From Diphasiastrum complanatum (taxonomy: Eukaryota; Streptophyta; Lycopodiopsida; Lycopodiales; Lycopodiaceae): a stretch of 64,000 nucleotides of DNA. The notes beneath the pieces were generated by a model, which saw only the letters and a program-made list of their open reading frames with translations, was not told the origin of the DNA and searched no databases. The stretch lies in contig CM055108.1 of the NCBI GenBank assembly GCA_029204225.1, positions 47,233,486 through 47,297,485 on the forward strand, in the 5' to 3' direction. Shown piece by piece: positions 20,068 to 31,210 of the stretch; position 1 is the stretch's first letter, and each line of letters begins with the position of its first letter. Position numbers and translations under genes: made by a program.

Positions 20068-23000
20068 ATGGCTACAAATGGAGGCTACATGTTGGAAAGC
20101 AATGATAGGCTTACCTCCCTCAACTATTCTACTTGGAAAGTAAGGATGGAGTCTTTGCTTGAGATGAATGAGTTGATGGATATTGTTGTAGGTGTGGAGG
20201 AGAGACCTTTGGCACCTCAAGAACAATTGAGGTATGACAAGAGGGCAAAGAAAGCCCTTCACATGATCAAGATGAATGTGACAAATGAGCTTATCAAAGA
20301 GGTTGGTAAGTGCACATCATCTAGTGAAGCTTGGGAAGCCTTGAAGAAGGTTTATGAATCCAAGTCTACTTCTAGAGTGTTGACTTTAAGAAGGCAAATC
20401 TTTTCTTGTATGCAAAAGAAGAGTGAGAATGGACATGCTTTTGTTTTGAGAGTTAAAGCATTGAATGATGAGTTAGCATGCATTAATGATGGCATAAATA
20501 ATGAGGAGCTTGTTCAAGTGATTCTCAATGGCTTGTTGGATGATCATGCTAATCTTGTTCAAAGTTATGCTATCCAAAAATGTTTACCAAGTGTTGGAGA
20601 CTTGCAAGAGGTCTTGTTGGCTGAAGAATTCAGGTTGCAAGCAAGAGTGGGAGCATCTTCTACATCTCAAGGAGGAGAAGAGGAGGCAATGTTCTCTAAA
20701 GGCAAGTTCAAGGGCAAAGGTAAAAGCAATTGGTCTAAAGGGCAAGACCAAGGTGAGCACTCTACTTTTGGCAAAAAGAAGGATAGATCTAAGCTAAAAT
20801 GTTTCTATTGTGGAGTCAAAGGGCATTTTGCTAGTGATTGTTTTAAGAAAAAGAGGGATCAAGGGGAAAAGCAAACCAATCTAACTATTGATGAGGGTGG
20901 GGATGAGCTTCTTTCAAATGATGCTTTTGTTATGTCATCTTGCTTGTTGGCTAATCATGGAGACATTGATCCTTGGTGGATTGATAGTGGAGCCACTTCT
21001 CATATGACATATCATAAAGAGTATTTTTCATCTTTAATGGCATTTGATGGTGATAGGAAGGTAATCTATACCGCAAATGATGGTGAGTGTGCAATCAAGG
21101 GGATTGGCACAATTCCTATTTCACTTTCTACAAATAGGAATATAGAATTGAAAGATGTTTTGCTCATTCCATCCATTACCAAGAACTTACTTAGTGTAAG
21201 CCAAATGCTTGACAAAGGATTCAAAGTTGAGTTTGATGGTGATGCTTGCTTGATCAAAAAGGGGTGTAGTATCATTGCAAAAGGGAAAAGGCAAGGGAAA
21301 TTGTTCAAGCTTGATGCATGTGTTGTTGCTAACCAAGTTGGATGCATGGCAAATGAACAAATGTCAATTCAAGAGGTATGGCATAAAAGGATGGGACATC
21401 TCAACTACAAGGCCTTGGAGGTAATAGCCAAAAAGGAGGTAGTAAGGGGACTTCCCAAGTCTCTTACTTGCTTGAATCATGTTTGTGAAGAATGTGCTTT
21501 GTCTAAATCACATAGATTGCCATATACTAGATCTATATCTAGATCTAAGATGCCTTTTTCTCTCTTGCATTCGGATATTCATGGTGTTACTACAATTAGC
21601 AATGGAGGTGCTAAGATGTATGTAACTTTCATTGATGATTTTAGTAGATTTTGTTGGGTTTATCTACTAAAGAGCAAGGATGAGGTGTTTGATGTGTTTG
21701 TCAAGTTCAAAGTTGCTATTGAGACTCAATTTACAACCAAAATCAAATGCTTGAGGAGCGACAATGGTGGTGAATACATTTCTAACAAATTCAAAGCCTT
21801 TTGCGATGAGCATGGGATCAAGAGGGAGTACACATGTCCAAGAACACCACAACAAAATGGAGTGGCCGAGAGGAAGAATAGAACCTTGTGTGAGAGTGCA
21901 AAGGCAATGAGATTGAATGCTAATCTTCCTAAACCTTTTTGGAGTGATGCTTTGTTGTGTGCAAATTTCCTATGCAATAGATGGCCAAGTGTTGTATTGG
22001 AAGGAAAAACCCCTTTTGAAGCTTTGTTTGGTACGAAGCCTAATGTCAAGTTTCTAAGAACTTTTGGATGCATTTGCTACTTCAACATTACTCTTGATGA
22101 TAGAACTAAGGAGGATCCATCTTCAAGAAAGGGCATTTTTGTTGGTTATAGTGAAGTAAGCAAAGCATATAGGATTTATGTTCCTTCAATCAAGAAAGTG
22201 TTCACAAGTAGGGATGTCATTTTTGATGAAGGTAACATTCCAAAAGTTGTTTCAAGTGATGATGGTGTTGTTGCAACTAATGTGCTTGATGACAATGGAG
22301 TTGATGACACATTGGATGTGGATGTTGAAGAAGCCTCTTCAAGTCAAATTCCAAGGAGAACTCCAAGGCATAAAGTGAAACCCTCAAGGCTCACTTATGA
22401 TGGCAAAGGTAAGCAAGTGGTGGATGGATCCAACTATGCTTTCCTAACTTCTTTTGATGTACCTTCATGTGTAGATGAAGCAAGGCAAGAAGAGGAATGG
22501 ATCCAAGCAATGGATCTTGAGTTTGAAGCACTTATGAAGAACAACACATGGAGATTGGTGGAGCTTCCCAAGGGCAAAAGTGCAATTGGATGCAAATGGA
22601 TCTTCAAGGTAAAGACAAATCAAGATGGATCTATCAACAAGTTGAAGGCAAGGTTGGTGGCTAAAGGTTATGCTCAAGAGCATGGCATTGACTATGAGGA
22701 AACCTTTGCACCCGTGGCAAAGATGGTGAGCATAAGAGTAATCATTTCCCTTGCAACTCTTTATGGATGGGATCTTTGGCAATTAGACATTTCTAATGCT
22801 TTCTTGAATGGTGATCTTGAAGAGGAAGTCTACATGGAGCAACCCGAGAGCTATGTTTCTCATAGCAAGCCTAATCATGTGTGTTTTCTACAAAAAAGTT
22901 TGTATGGTCTTAAGCAAGCACCAAGGAGTTGGTATGCTAGGCTTAACTCTTTTCTACTTTCTCAAAACTTCACTATGAGTGAGTATGATCATTCACTTTA

Positions 23001-24018
23001 CTTTAGAATTAGTGCTAATGATGTTACAATCCTTCTAATTTATGTGGATGACATTATTTTAAGTGGAGGGAACAAGGAAGATATAGAAGATATCAAGAAA
23101 GCACTAAAAAAGGAATTTGAAGTGCATGATCTTGGTCTTTTGAGCTATATCTTAGGAATAGAAGTAATTAGAACTTCTCAAATCACTTTTATTTCACAAG
23201 AGAAGTATGCTATTTCTATTCTCAATAGATTTCATATGGTAGATGCAAATCCTATTGATACACCTATGGAATCACATGTAAAGCTAACTATAAGAGGTAA
23301 TGAAAGATCCTTCGAGGACATTACTCTCTATAGGAAGCTAATAGGTTCTCTTATATATCTAACCATCACAAGACCTGATTTATCTTATTGTGTTGGTAGA
23401 TTAAGCCAATTCATGCAAGATCCTAGCATAGAACATTGGAAACTAGGAAAGAGGATCTTGAGATACATCTCGGGAACAAAAGATTTTGGCATTGTTTATA
23501 GAGGCTCATCACCTAACTTATTTGGTTTTTCAGATTCAGATTTTGCAGGAGACCTTATGGATAGAAAATCCATAAATGCACATGCTATTTTCATAGGTGA
23601 TGGAGCTATCTCATGGATGTCGAAGAAACAAGCAACTATATCACTTTCTTCTAGTGAGGCCGAGTACAAAGCTTTGACATCATGCACAAAGGAGATGGTG
23701 TGGATCAAGAGGATGATTATGGAGCTTCATTTGCTGGATTTTTCAGAGAGTCCAATCATCTTTTGTGACAACCTTTCAGCCCAAAGTCTAGCAAGCAATC
23801 CGGTTTTCCATGCAAGGAGCAAACATATCGAGGTGGCTTACCATTTTGTGAGAGAACAAGTGTTGGCAAAAGAGATCAAGCTTGAACATGTCCCATCAAA
23901 GGAATGTGTGGCTGATATCTTTACCAAAGCATTGGGAAAGGACTTATTTTTCAAGCATAGAACAAGTCTTGGTGTACTTTCTAAATCTATGCTAAAACTA
24001 GTTGAAGAGGGAGTGTGA
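20068..24018 (+). CDS. Copia gag-pol polyprotein, intact (element E)
   Basis: One frame of 1316 codons encodes everything a copia element needs. Gag occupies residues 1 to ~240. The CCHC knuckle CFYCGVKGHFASDC is at 245-258. The protease DSG is at 306-308. The integrase HHCC finger starts at His439, and its catalytic triad is Asp503, Asp565 and Glu601, with the standard 35-residue gap. The reverse transcriptase YVDD is at 992-995. The RNase H acidic residues include Asp1156 and Glu1197. All catalytic residues I can check are present, and the length is typical of the superfamily. The TGA stop (24016-24018) lies inside the first bases of the 3' LTR, which starts at 24014. Gag and pol share one frame, as in many plant copia elements, so gag excess would need regulation after transcription. 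Confidence 0.95.
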   Translation: MATNGGYMLESNDRLTSLNYSTWKVRMESLLEMNELMDIVVGVEERPLAPQEQLRYDKRAKKALHMIKMNVTNELIKEVGKCTSSSEAWEALKKVYESKSTSRVLTLRRQIFSCMQKKSENGHAFVLRVKALNDELACINDGINNEELVQVILNGLLDDHANLVQSYAIQKCLPSVGDLQEVLLAEEFRLQARVGASSTSQGGEEEAMFSKGKFKGKGKSNWSKGQDQGEHSTFGKKKDRSKLKCFYCGVKGHFASDCFKKKRDQGEKQTNLTIDEGGDELLSNDAFVMSSCLLANHGDIDPWWIDSGATSHMTYHKEYFSSLMAFDGDRKVIYTANDGECAIKGIGTIPISLSTNRNIELKDVLLIPSITKNLLSVSQMLDKGFKVEFDGDACLIKKGCSIIAKGKRQGKLFKLDACVVANQVGCMANEQMSIQEVWHKRMGHLNYKALEVIAKKEVVRGLPKSLTCLNHVCEECALSKSHRLPYTRSISRSKMPFSLLHSDIHGVTTISNGGAKMYVTFIDDFSRFCWVYLLKSKDEVFDVFVKFKVAIETQFTTKIKCLRSDNGGEYISNKFKAFCDEHGIKREYTCPRTPQQNGVAERKNRTLCESAKAMRLNANLPKPFWSDALLCANFLCNRWPSVVLEGKTPFEALFGTKPNVKFLRTFGCICYFNITLDDRTKEDPSSRKGIFVGYSEVSKAYRIYVPSIKKVFTSRDVIFDEGNIPKVVSSDDGVVATNVLDDNGVDDTLDVDVEEASSSQIPRRTPRHKVKPSRLTYDGKGKQVVDGSNYAFLTSFDVPSCVDEARQEEEWIQAMDLEFEALMKNNTWRLVELPKGKSAIGCKWIFKVKTNQDGSINKLKARLVAKGYAQEHGIDYEETFAPVAKMVSIRVIISLATLYGWDLWQLDISNAFLNGDLEEEVYMEQPESYVSHSKPNHVCFLQKSLYGLKQAPRSWYARLNSFLLSQNFTMSEYDHSLYFRISANDVTILLIYVDDIILSGGNKEDIEDIKKALKKEFEVHDLGLLSYILGIEVIRTSQITFISQEKYAISILNRFHMVDANPIDTPMESHVKLTIRGNERSFEDITLYRKLIGSLIYLTITRPDLSYCVGRLSQFMQDPSIEHWKLGKRILRYISGTKDFGIVYRGSSPNLFGFSDSDFAGDLMDRKSINAHAIFIGDGAISWMSKKQATISLSSSEAEYKALTSCTKEMVWIKRMIMELHLLDFSESPIIFCDNLSAQSLASNPVFHARSKHIEVAYHFVREQVLAKEIKLEHVPSKECVADIFTKALGKDLFFKHRTSLGVLSKSMLKLVEEGV

Positions 24019-24666
24019 AAAATTGTCAACTAGTAGTATTTTCCTAACTTGAGATTTTGTAGGCCTATGGCCAAATAAAAGTTAGAGATAGGTTCATACA
24101 TGTATGTAGAGGCCCAAAGTATGTGTACACTACTTTTGAGGTCACATTAATTAGAGGAGGTCGAGTGTGGAGCTCTTCTATTGGCTCATAATTTGGTGCA
24201 TTCCTATTTGACCAAATTTCTAGGTATATGGGTGAATCCTATTGGACCCCAATTTTAGCCTATCATAAGACAAGTGGCCAAGAGGCACTATGGCTGCTAT
24301 AAATAGCCATCTCCACGAGTATGTACACATCTCATTTTCATTCTATTGAATGAATGTTATGCTCTTTGAAGGTCCATCTTCTTCTCTCTCACTTTTTTGT
24401 TCATATCTTGCATTCTAGCCACTAGAATTGTGATTTCTTTGTTGCTATGGCTTCACACGTGTGAAATGCAGGTTGTAGGCTCTGAAGTACGGACAGGGAC
24501 AGCAAGTTTCTGTTTGTGGAAGCTTATGATCAGATTTTGATGTTTAGTTGATGTTTAGTATGCTTAACATCACAATTTCTATCATTTTTTCAATCTAGAT
24601 GTGCATAACTTCCATGGCCAAGATCTTTATGAAACTTTAGCATCTTTTGGATCTGAGTTTTTCACA
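24014..24666 (+). repeat. 3' LTR of element E
   Basis: Same length as the 5' LTR with no difference seen. The palindrome copy is at 24454-24463. Confidence 0.95.
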
Positions 24667-24945
24667 AAGGCTTCCTTCAAGAGTGACCAATCGCGTTTAT
24701 CTTCATGATCAAGGTTTAAAAACCATTCTCGTGCTCGATCGATCAATGAATTCGAGAAGAGCTGAACCATGGCTTCTGGTAATGTCTCGTCATAGACATC
24801 ACATGCATTCTCAAAGACTTGAAGAAATCAATTAGGGTTTTGCAATAAAGTTGGAAAGAACTGTGGTATTTGGCAAACACTAAGACCTAGTCAAATAAGA
24901 AAGCTGACATTGTCATTAAGTTGACTTGTTTCAGGTTGGAAGTTG
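24667..24945 (-). pseudogene. Gypsy gag, N-terminal continuation
   Basis: The minus-strand translation DHEDKRDWSLLKEAF resumes exactly where element E split the gag. Further 5' the similarity fades. Confidence 0.75.
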
Positions 24946-25440
24946 AAGCTCTCGGTTGAGAGTTGATAGAAATCCTCAGTTGAGAATTGATAGAAAGGTC
25001 CGGTTGAAAGTTGATAGAGCAGTTCAGTTGAGATCTGAGAGACTACTTCGGTCAAGATCTGATAGAACAGTCCGGTTGAGTTCTGAGAGACAGCTTTGGT
25101 CGAGATCTAACAGGATGCTTTGGTTCAGATCTGCCAGGATGCTTCAATCGAGATCTGAGAGAAAAGCTCCGGTCGAGATCTGACAGAATGCTTCGGTCGA
25201 GTTTTAATAGGAATACCTTCGGTTGAAATTCGATAGAGAACGTCGGTTGAGATTGTACAGGATGCCTCCGGTTGAGAATTGACAGAACGTCTCCGGTCGA
25301 GAAGTAACAGAAAGGCACCGGTTGAGATGCGACAGAAGACCTGGTGTCGAGGTGTCAATGGAAAGGATCGGGTGAGATCTGATCGATGAGCATCAGTTGA
25401 GATTTAACTCAGGACCTGGATGGGTATTGCAGGTAGTTGT
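24946..25440 (-). repeat. Degenerate ~30-bp tandem repeat
   Basis: About 16-17 consecutive units of roughly 30 bp, built on CGGTYGAGATCTGAnAGA. The period is a multiple of three and most units lack stops on both strands. On the minus strand it reads as an Arg/Pro/Ser-rich decapeptide repeat (SRPK..., SQP...) placed just before gag. It may be a gag N-terminal extension or a leader minisatellite. Units are adjacent, without spacers. Confidence 0.75.
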
Positions 25441-25680
25441 TCGGTCGAGAGTGAGTGTGTACTTTCAATAGGTGAATGAAACAAGGTTTCGTTTGGTCTA
25501 GACAAGAGTTGTAGAGCTCAGCTAGGATAGGAGCATGAAGCCTCGATCGAGAATGGAGCTAGACGTCGATCGAGACCAAAGTAACGGCTCGGTAATGATG
25601 AGTGTGTGAGGCTTCAGAGCGATGGTTTGGCAGCACAGATCGAAAAGGTTTGGCTTGGATAAGTGTTTGTGTAGCTATAG
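25441..25680 (-). other. Gypsy 5' leader
   Basis: Between the tandem repeat and the primer site. Scattered TCGATCGAG-like units suggest fading repeat copies. No gene. Confidence 0.4.
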
Positions 25681-25693
25681 AAATGGTGCCAAA
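25681..25693 (-). promoter_or_regulatory. Probable gypsy primer binding site
   Basis: The minus strand reads TTTGGCACCATTT right after the presumed LTR end. It resembles the TTTGGCGCC-type primer site of plant Tat-like gypsy elements, with changes. Confidence 0.55.
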
Positions 25694-25724
25694 TGTTCAC
25701 AGATTCCAACTGAATCTGTGAACA
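25694..25724. repeat. Perfect 13-bp hairpin at the LTR end
   Basis: TGTTCACAGATTC and its exact reverse complement are separated by 5 nt (CAACT), at the LTR/primer-site border. In RNA it would form a stable stem next to the primer. Confidence 0.85.
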
Positions 25725-26650
25725 CAATTTTTTTTCATTCTTCTTTGTTATTTCCGTTGGTTACAAATCCTTACGGTTTAATCTTCTTGTTAAAACGGTT
25801 TCCAAGCAAAAGTATTTCTCAAATTACAACGTGTGTTCCCAACCTGTCAATGGGGAGAAACGGTTACGTTACTTAGCTACATGCATTTACAAGCCATGCA
25901 ACCAGTCCTAGCTCAGCATAGATCAATGTTCTAAATCAGAGAGCACATCTACAATCTATCTACTAAACTATCTTAGGAAATCAGGGAAGAATGCAATGAC
26001 AAGATTAAGCTACTCGACAAGAAACAAAAAACAAAAAACTAGTTTCCTAACAGCATTCTAGCAACTCAAAGATCAAGAAACACTCATTTCTTGATGCTTG
26101 GAATACCCAAGAACAATCAAGAACATGATTGTTAGAGAGTATACAAATCAAATCCGCAATCTCAACCTCTATAGATCACCTGCATGCTAAAACTACAAAA
26201 TCAAGAAACAAGAAAGTTAATCCACATATACATTCCATAAGCAATAGAGTAAGCAAGAAATTTGATTAATCCACAAATACAAAGGAAATCAGAACATGCT
26301 CATAGAAATTTCAATCATGAAGTTTGCCATGAATAAGGAGCTTCACAATTGTCAAGAACTCGTGGAAGATCTTCTTTTATTCACTCAAGAGGAATTGACA
26401 ATACAATCAAAGCTCCCTCACAAGAGAGGGGGGCCCTTAAATAAGCAAGAAGGCTGCCCATGTGGAGTTCAAGTGGCAATTCCACTAATTTGAAAATTAC
26501 AAGTGGAAAAAGCCCTTCCACTAGTGGTCACCATCAGAAGGTGGCTCACTCTAATTATTTAAGGGGTCTACACTATTTACAATGCCTAGGAAATATTACT
26601 TGCTCCTACATGGTCGTTCCTTTTCTGGGATACACCATGTAGGCACACAT
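25694..26650 (-). repeat. Probable 5' LTR of the gypsy element
   Basis: The inner end is a TG...CA-compatible terminus beside the primer site. A TATA-like TATTTAAGG on the minus strand (about 26437-26447) gives a promoter. The outer end near 26650 (a TGTGTGCC start on the minus strand) is a guess, because no partner LTR is in the window. Confidence 0.45.
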
Positions 26651-27000
26651 AGATAATAACTGTCATCCTAGCTAGTAATCCTCGGCTCTCATACTCGGCT
26701 CTTAGCTTCTTCTACTCTCCTCCTTCTCAAACCTCCTCGGTCATGGGTGAGAGATACTATGTGTCTTTAGCTTGGCTCGACATCTGGAGATTCCCTGAAA
26801 TCCACTAACAAGAAGTGATTTAGCTGGCAGTGACCAGCAATCACATCTGAACTCCATCCGAATTGCATTTCATCGTTTGCTTCACTTTCACGATTCCTTC
26901 GATCGATTCGCATCATATACCTTGTGGGCTGTGTGCACACTCCATTCGATCTTCTTGGAGGTGGCATCAGTTGATGATCAAATCCTTGGTTGTGTTGCCC
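26651..27000. other. Unassigned
   Basis: No gene recognised. A minus-strand frame at 26767-26967 has no known motif. Confidence 0.35.
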
Positions 27001-27841
27001 CTAAATTGTAGCAACATCTTCTTTTGATTCATTGTTGAATAGTTGATTGACTGTCAGCACGCTTGAACAAGAGGCTCAAATTGTCATGTCGTATGTAGGG
27101 GCTATCGAAGGTTCGCATGGAACTTTTCTCTTGCCTTTTTAGTTGATGAACTGATCCTCGATAAAGACAATATCCCTGCTGAATAAGATCTACTAGGTAT
27201 CGGAGTCATACAGCTTGTAAGTGTTTTTAGAGAAAGTGTAGCCAACAAGGATGGTTCTGAGACTTTGGAAGTCAAATTTCTTCCTTGTCTCCTTCAAAAT
27301 GTGCGCATAAGCGATGCATTAATACTCGTAGGCTCTTCACTGAAGGCTTAGATGTTGTCCAAACCTGACGGGGTGTCTTTCCTAAGAGCACTCTTTTCAA
27401 ACATCTATTCTGGATGTAAGCTGCAATGGAGATAGCTTCAGCCCATAAACTCTTTGGTAATAGTGCATGAGCTAGCATGCATTTAGCTGACTCAATCAGG
27501 GTATGATTCTTCCTTTCAGCTAGACCATTCGATTGAGGCGAATAGGGAGTAGTGAACTGTTGTTCAATGCCTTGGCTTTGGCAGTACTCCTTGATATATA
27601 CTCTTCATTGTTATCGGATGTCAAGGCTTTGATCTTTTTACTAGTTTCCTTATCTACACGCTCCTTGAAAAATTTTAAGAGGTTGAAGGCCTCTGATTTC
27701 TTCTTGATAAACTACACAAGTATCCTTTTGGAAAATTCATCAATAAAAGTAATAAAATACTTTCCATTCTTCAATGAAGGATTCTGCATTGTGCCACATA
27801 TGTTTGTATGTACAATATCTAATAGTCGTCTAGCAACAGTT
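27001..27841 (-). pseudogene. Copia integrase fragment, reversed
   Basis: The minus-strand translation gives integrase core pieces in order: HTNICGTMQNPS and FITFIDEFSK near 27730-27830, then ALLPKSLWAEAISIAAYIQN near 27400-27470 and GKTPRQVW. Stops and frameshifts lie between them. It meets the plus-strand family B copy head to head at about 27842. Confidence 0.8.
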
Positions 27842-29866
27842 AGAATTAAAGTAGAAGGTGATGAGAGAAGACCGCCAAATGAAGAGAATATCAAAGTGTT
27901 CGATAAGAAGGTGAGGAAAGCTTTGACCTTCATTAACTTGTTAGTGAAAGATCACATCATTACCCACATTTGTGATGCGGTTACACCTAGACAAGCATGG
28001 GATGTGCTAAAGGAGCAGTTCGAGACGTCAAATCCATCAAGAATCATGTTTTTGAAGTCAAAACTGAATAGTGCCCGCATGGAACAAGGAGAGCACATTT
28101 AGACGTACATGACCAAAATTAAGACAATTAGGGATGAACTACATTCTATTGGTGATCGCATACGTGATGTTGAGCTGTTGCACAATGCATCGTGCGGCAT
28201 TGCAGAACCTTATCAAATGTTTGTGAGCGGAATAGCATCAAGAGAATGATTGCCAACCTTTGATGAGCTCACAAGAATCTTAAAGAAGGAGGAGCAACGG
28301 TGAGAAATGGTGAAAGCTAGATGTCAAAACACTGACGATCAAGCACTTGTGACATGTCAAAAGCAAGACAAAGGCAAGGGCAAGAAGAAGTCTAAGCAGT
28401 AGTTTGCCAAGACTTAGGATGATGAGGGATCTTCCAGCAAGACCAAGGAGAAAGACAAGTGCTTCCATTGCGGCAAGAAGGGCCATTGGAAGAGTGAATG
28501 TCGGAAACTCCTGGCGGAATCAAACAAGGGAAAATCAAAGCAAGCAGGTAACCTTGTCGACGAGGGTTAGATTGAAAACTCTAGCATCTTCATATCAGCA
28601 TTGTCATCTAATCAAGATGATCAAGCATGGTATATTGACATAGGAGCCACAAGATACATGACAGATAACAAGGATTGGTTCAGTAGTTTAAAAGTGCTGA
28701 AAAATGGAACGTCTGTTTCACAAGCTAATGGTGATGTGTGCAAGATCAAGGGGATAGGCACCATTTTCATCCAATTACCTGATGGCAAAAGCAAGACGAC
28801 CAAAGAGGTACTTTATGTACCAGGTTTGAAGAAGGAGATGGAGTCAATTGCTAAGCATAGCACATGGGACTTAGTAGAACCACCAGTTGGCAAAAAATCC
28901 ATTGGTTGCAAATGTGTGTACAAGACTAAGTACCATACAGATGGAAGTATAGCAGAGCACAAAACTAGATTGGTGATCAAAGGATATGCACAAAGTAAAG
29001 GAATTGACTATGAGGAGACCTTTGCGCCAGTATGTAAGTGGAATAATCTACGTCTACTTGTTGGTTTAGCTTCACATTTTGGTTGGCCTTTGCATCAGAT
29101 GGATGTGAAATCTGCTTTTCTAAATGGTGAGTTAGAAGAAGAGGTGTTCATGGATCAACTTGAAGGCTTTGTAGCAAAAGGACAGGAGAATAAAGTATGT
29201 CGCTTGAAGAAATCACTTTATGGTCTTTAACAGACACCACGTGCATGTTACAGTAGGATTGATGCCTACTTTCATTCTAAGGGGACGGTGAGAACACATT
29301 ACGATCCGAATCTTTAGGTCTTGTGCTTTGATGGTATGGTTGCTTTGATTGCTCTTTATGTTGACGACTTGATTATCACGGGAAATAGTCAAGAGATGAT
29401 AGACATGATCAAGAAAGACCTCATGGAACAATTTGAGATGACACATCTCAACCTAATGCATTATTGCCTTGGTGGACATGAAGTGGGTTTAACACAGGTG
29501 AAGTATGTCAGAGAGTTGTTGCACAGGTTCAGGTTGTAGGATTGCAAGCCAATGAACACTCCTATTGAACTAGGTAAAAAGCTTTCTAATCTTGACGAAT
29601 GATAATCATTTGATGCTGCGCTGCTGTATGGGAAATTAGTAGGGAGCTTGATTAACCTTACCACAACTAGACCAGATATATGCTATGATGTTGGTATTAT
29701 AAGTCAGTTTATGGCAGCACCTACAGAAATGCATTGGAAGGCAGCTAAGCGCATTTATTATATCAAAGGCACTTCAGATTATGGCTTGACTTACAGGAAG
29801 CATGAGGGTTTACCTAAGTTATGTGGCTATGTGGATGTGGATTGCGGAGGTGCTATAGGTGTGTCG
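27842..29866 (+). pseudogene. Copia family B deletion derivative
   Basis: Begins inside gag (ERRPPNEENIKVFDKKVRK). It has the zinc knuckle CFHCGKKGHWKSEC near 28460 and a protease reading DIGATRYM (Ser of DSG changed). Near 28835 it jumps directly from the protease end to the reverse transcriptase, losing the integrase. RT motifs follow ([44 protein letters not shown]), with stops at about 28100, 28240, 28410 and 29228 among others. It ends abruptly at RNase H (29866) against a reversed family F gag. Confidence 0.85.
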
Positions 29867-30300
29867 TGATAATCATCACCCACTCACCATATGGGCTTGG
29901 CAAACTTGAAAGAAAAGTCATTATTGTGTCTTGATCGTCAATATTTGATCCGACAATGGCCATCTATTGTAGCTGGTTCTTGATTGATGTGATCTTGTAG
30001 TGAATCACCATTTGTCATTGTGAGTGAGTAGAATTTCCTTCTGAGGTGTAGCTTGAAGGCTACGTCTCGGACATCGTACAATGTGCTCAAGATGTCCCAG
30101 ACTTTTTTTGAGGTCTAAGCTTCAAACACATGGCCGATTTGTGTGTCTGAGATGTTGAGGATAATCAGCACAAAAGCTTTGCCATCCTTCAGGTTCCATC
30201 GGGAGACTGCAGTGTCGTCTACTTTAAGTCTTGCCTCTGCACCTATGACAACATCATACAACTCCTTAGCCATTAGCACATTTTTCATCTTAAATTTTCA
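29867..30300 (-). pseudogene. Copia family F gag fragment, copy 1
   Basis: The minus-strand translation is a plant copia gag: KMKNVLMAKELYDVV, then TSKKVWDILSTLYDV and TFLSSLPSPYGEWV, with stops. Copies lie at 40546-40985 and 62500-62885, and part at 57310-58101. Confidence 0.8.
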
Positions 30301-31210
30301 CAGATGGTAGTAAGCAAGAAGAGCAGACATTAATAAAAAATAGTAAGAGAGTAAGAAAAAACGAAATAGCAAAAGCATGGAACATTGACAAAGATCTGAA
30401 TGCAATAACAAGATAGTACTTGATTCAAATTAATGTCATATTGATGATGTGCGCACAAGACAATTGTGGGCGACACCGTCATGCTCAAGAAGCTAACTCT
30501 GCTCTGTAAAAGCTTGAGCTTATTACTGACAATCAGTTTGAAATAAAGAATCGATGCGTGAAAGCATGTACAATGTCTATCTATGATAATTCTCTTTTGT
30601 TGTTTGTTACAATGATCATCATCTACATACAATTTGCATTAGTGTTGACGTATGTACAAAAAGGAAATAGAGTAGTAGCACCATCTTGGGTAGATTGTGG
30701 CGACGGTGGCTATTTTTGTCCAAGTGGTTGCACAATACAATAAGTGGGTGTTAGGAGACTGCGACTATCCGGAGTTGAGCGTATTGCTGTTGATAGTCGA
30801 TGAGGTCGATGAAGTGGACTAATCTTGATGGTCCCAACGTTAGTCGATTAAGTCGACAACTCGGACAAGTTGGACTTCCTCGACAAGTCGGTTGCCACTC
30901 TAATACTTATCTTTGATATTAGCACATTTTTGCAGACTATGCGACAATGCATGTAAAACTGCAACAATCGAATGGAACTAGATTAACATGAAATTTGGGA
31001 GAGTTGAGTAATAAATCCAACACAAGCTTAATTCAATTGTCAATATCACATGCAAATCACTTGCCTTTAAAATTCCTTTTCAATTTGAATCGGGGCAAAA
31101 TTGCATAGCTAGTTCTGGATTCCACAGAAATATTAACCTGTTTCAAGTTGGCCCATTTATCCTCAGTGGAGAAAAGAGGAGCATGAGAAAAGGGCTTATT
31201 TTTAAAAGCT
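30301..31210. repeat. Dispersed block, copy 1 (5' side of family F)
   Basis: About 0.9 kb shared with 40986-42090 and 62886-64000. This copy lacks about 330 bp present in the others just after the gag. It lies upstream of the family F gag on the minus strand, so it may hold that element's leader and LTR. I see no paired LTR. Near 30790-30900 are several GTCGA/AGTCGAC short repeats. Confidence 0.65.

Larger units (their letters stand above)
18806..24666 (+). mobile_element. Copia element E, complete and probably young
   Basis: Two 653-bp LTRs (18806-19458, 24014-24666) look identical on reading. The target duplication AAGGC is at 18801-18805 and 24667-24671, and splits the gypsy gag in frame. 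The primer site TGGTATCAGAGCA at 19459-19471, the polypurine tract (GAAGAGGGAG) ending at 24013 and an uninterrupted 1316-codon gag-pol are all present. Identical LTRs mean little time since insertion, because both are copied from one template. This is the only element in the window that looks able to move by itself and could supply enzymes to defective relatives. Confidence 0.95.

Noticed and set aside
25052-25358. ORFs on both strands of the minisatellite as separate genes
   Set aside because: A by-product of a 30-bp repeat lacking stops; only a gag extension is plausible.
24946-25440. CRISPR array
   Set aside because: Units are adjacent and degenerate, without unique spacers, in a eukaryotic retroelement.
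27533-28102. 189-codon plus ORF as one gene
   Set aside because: It crosses the head-to-head joint between reversed integrase and family B gag; only the last third is real gag.
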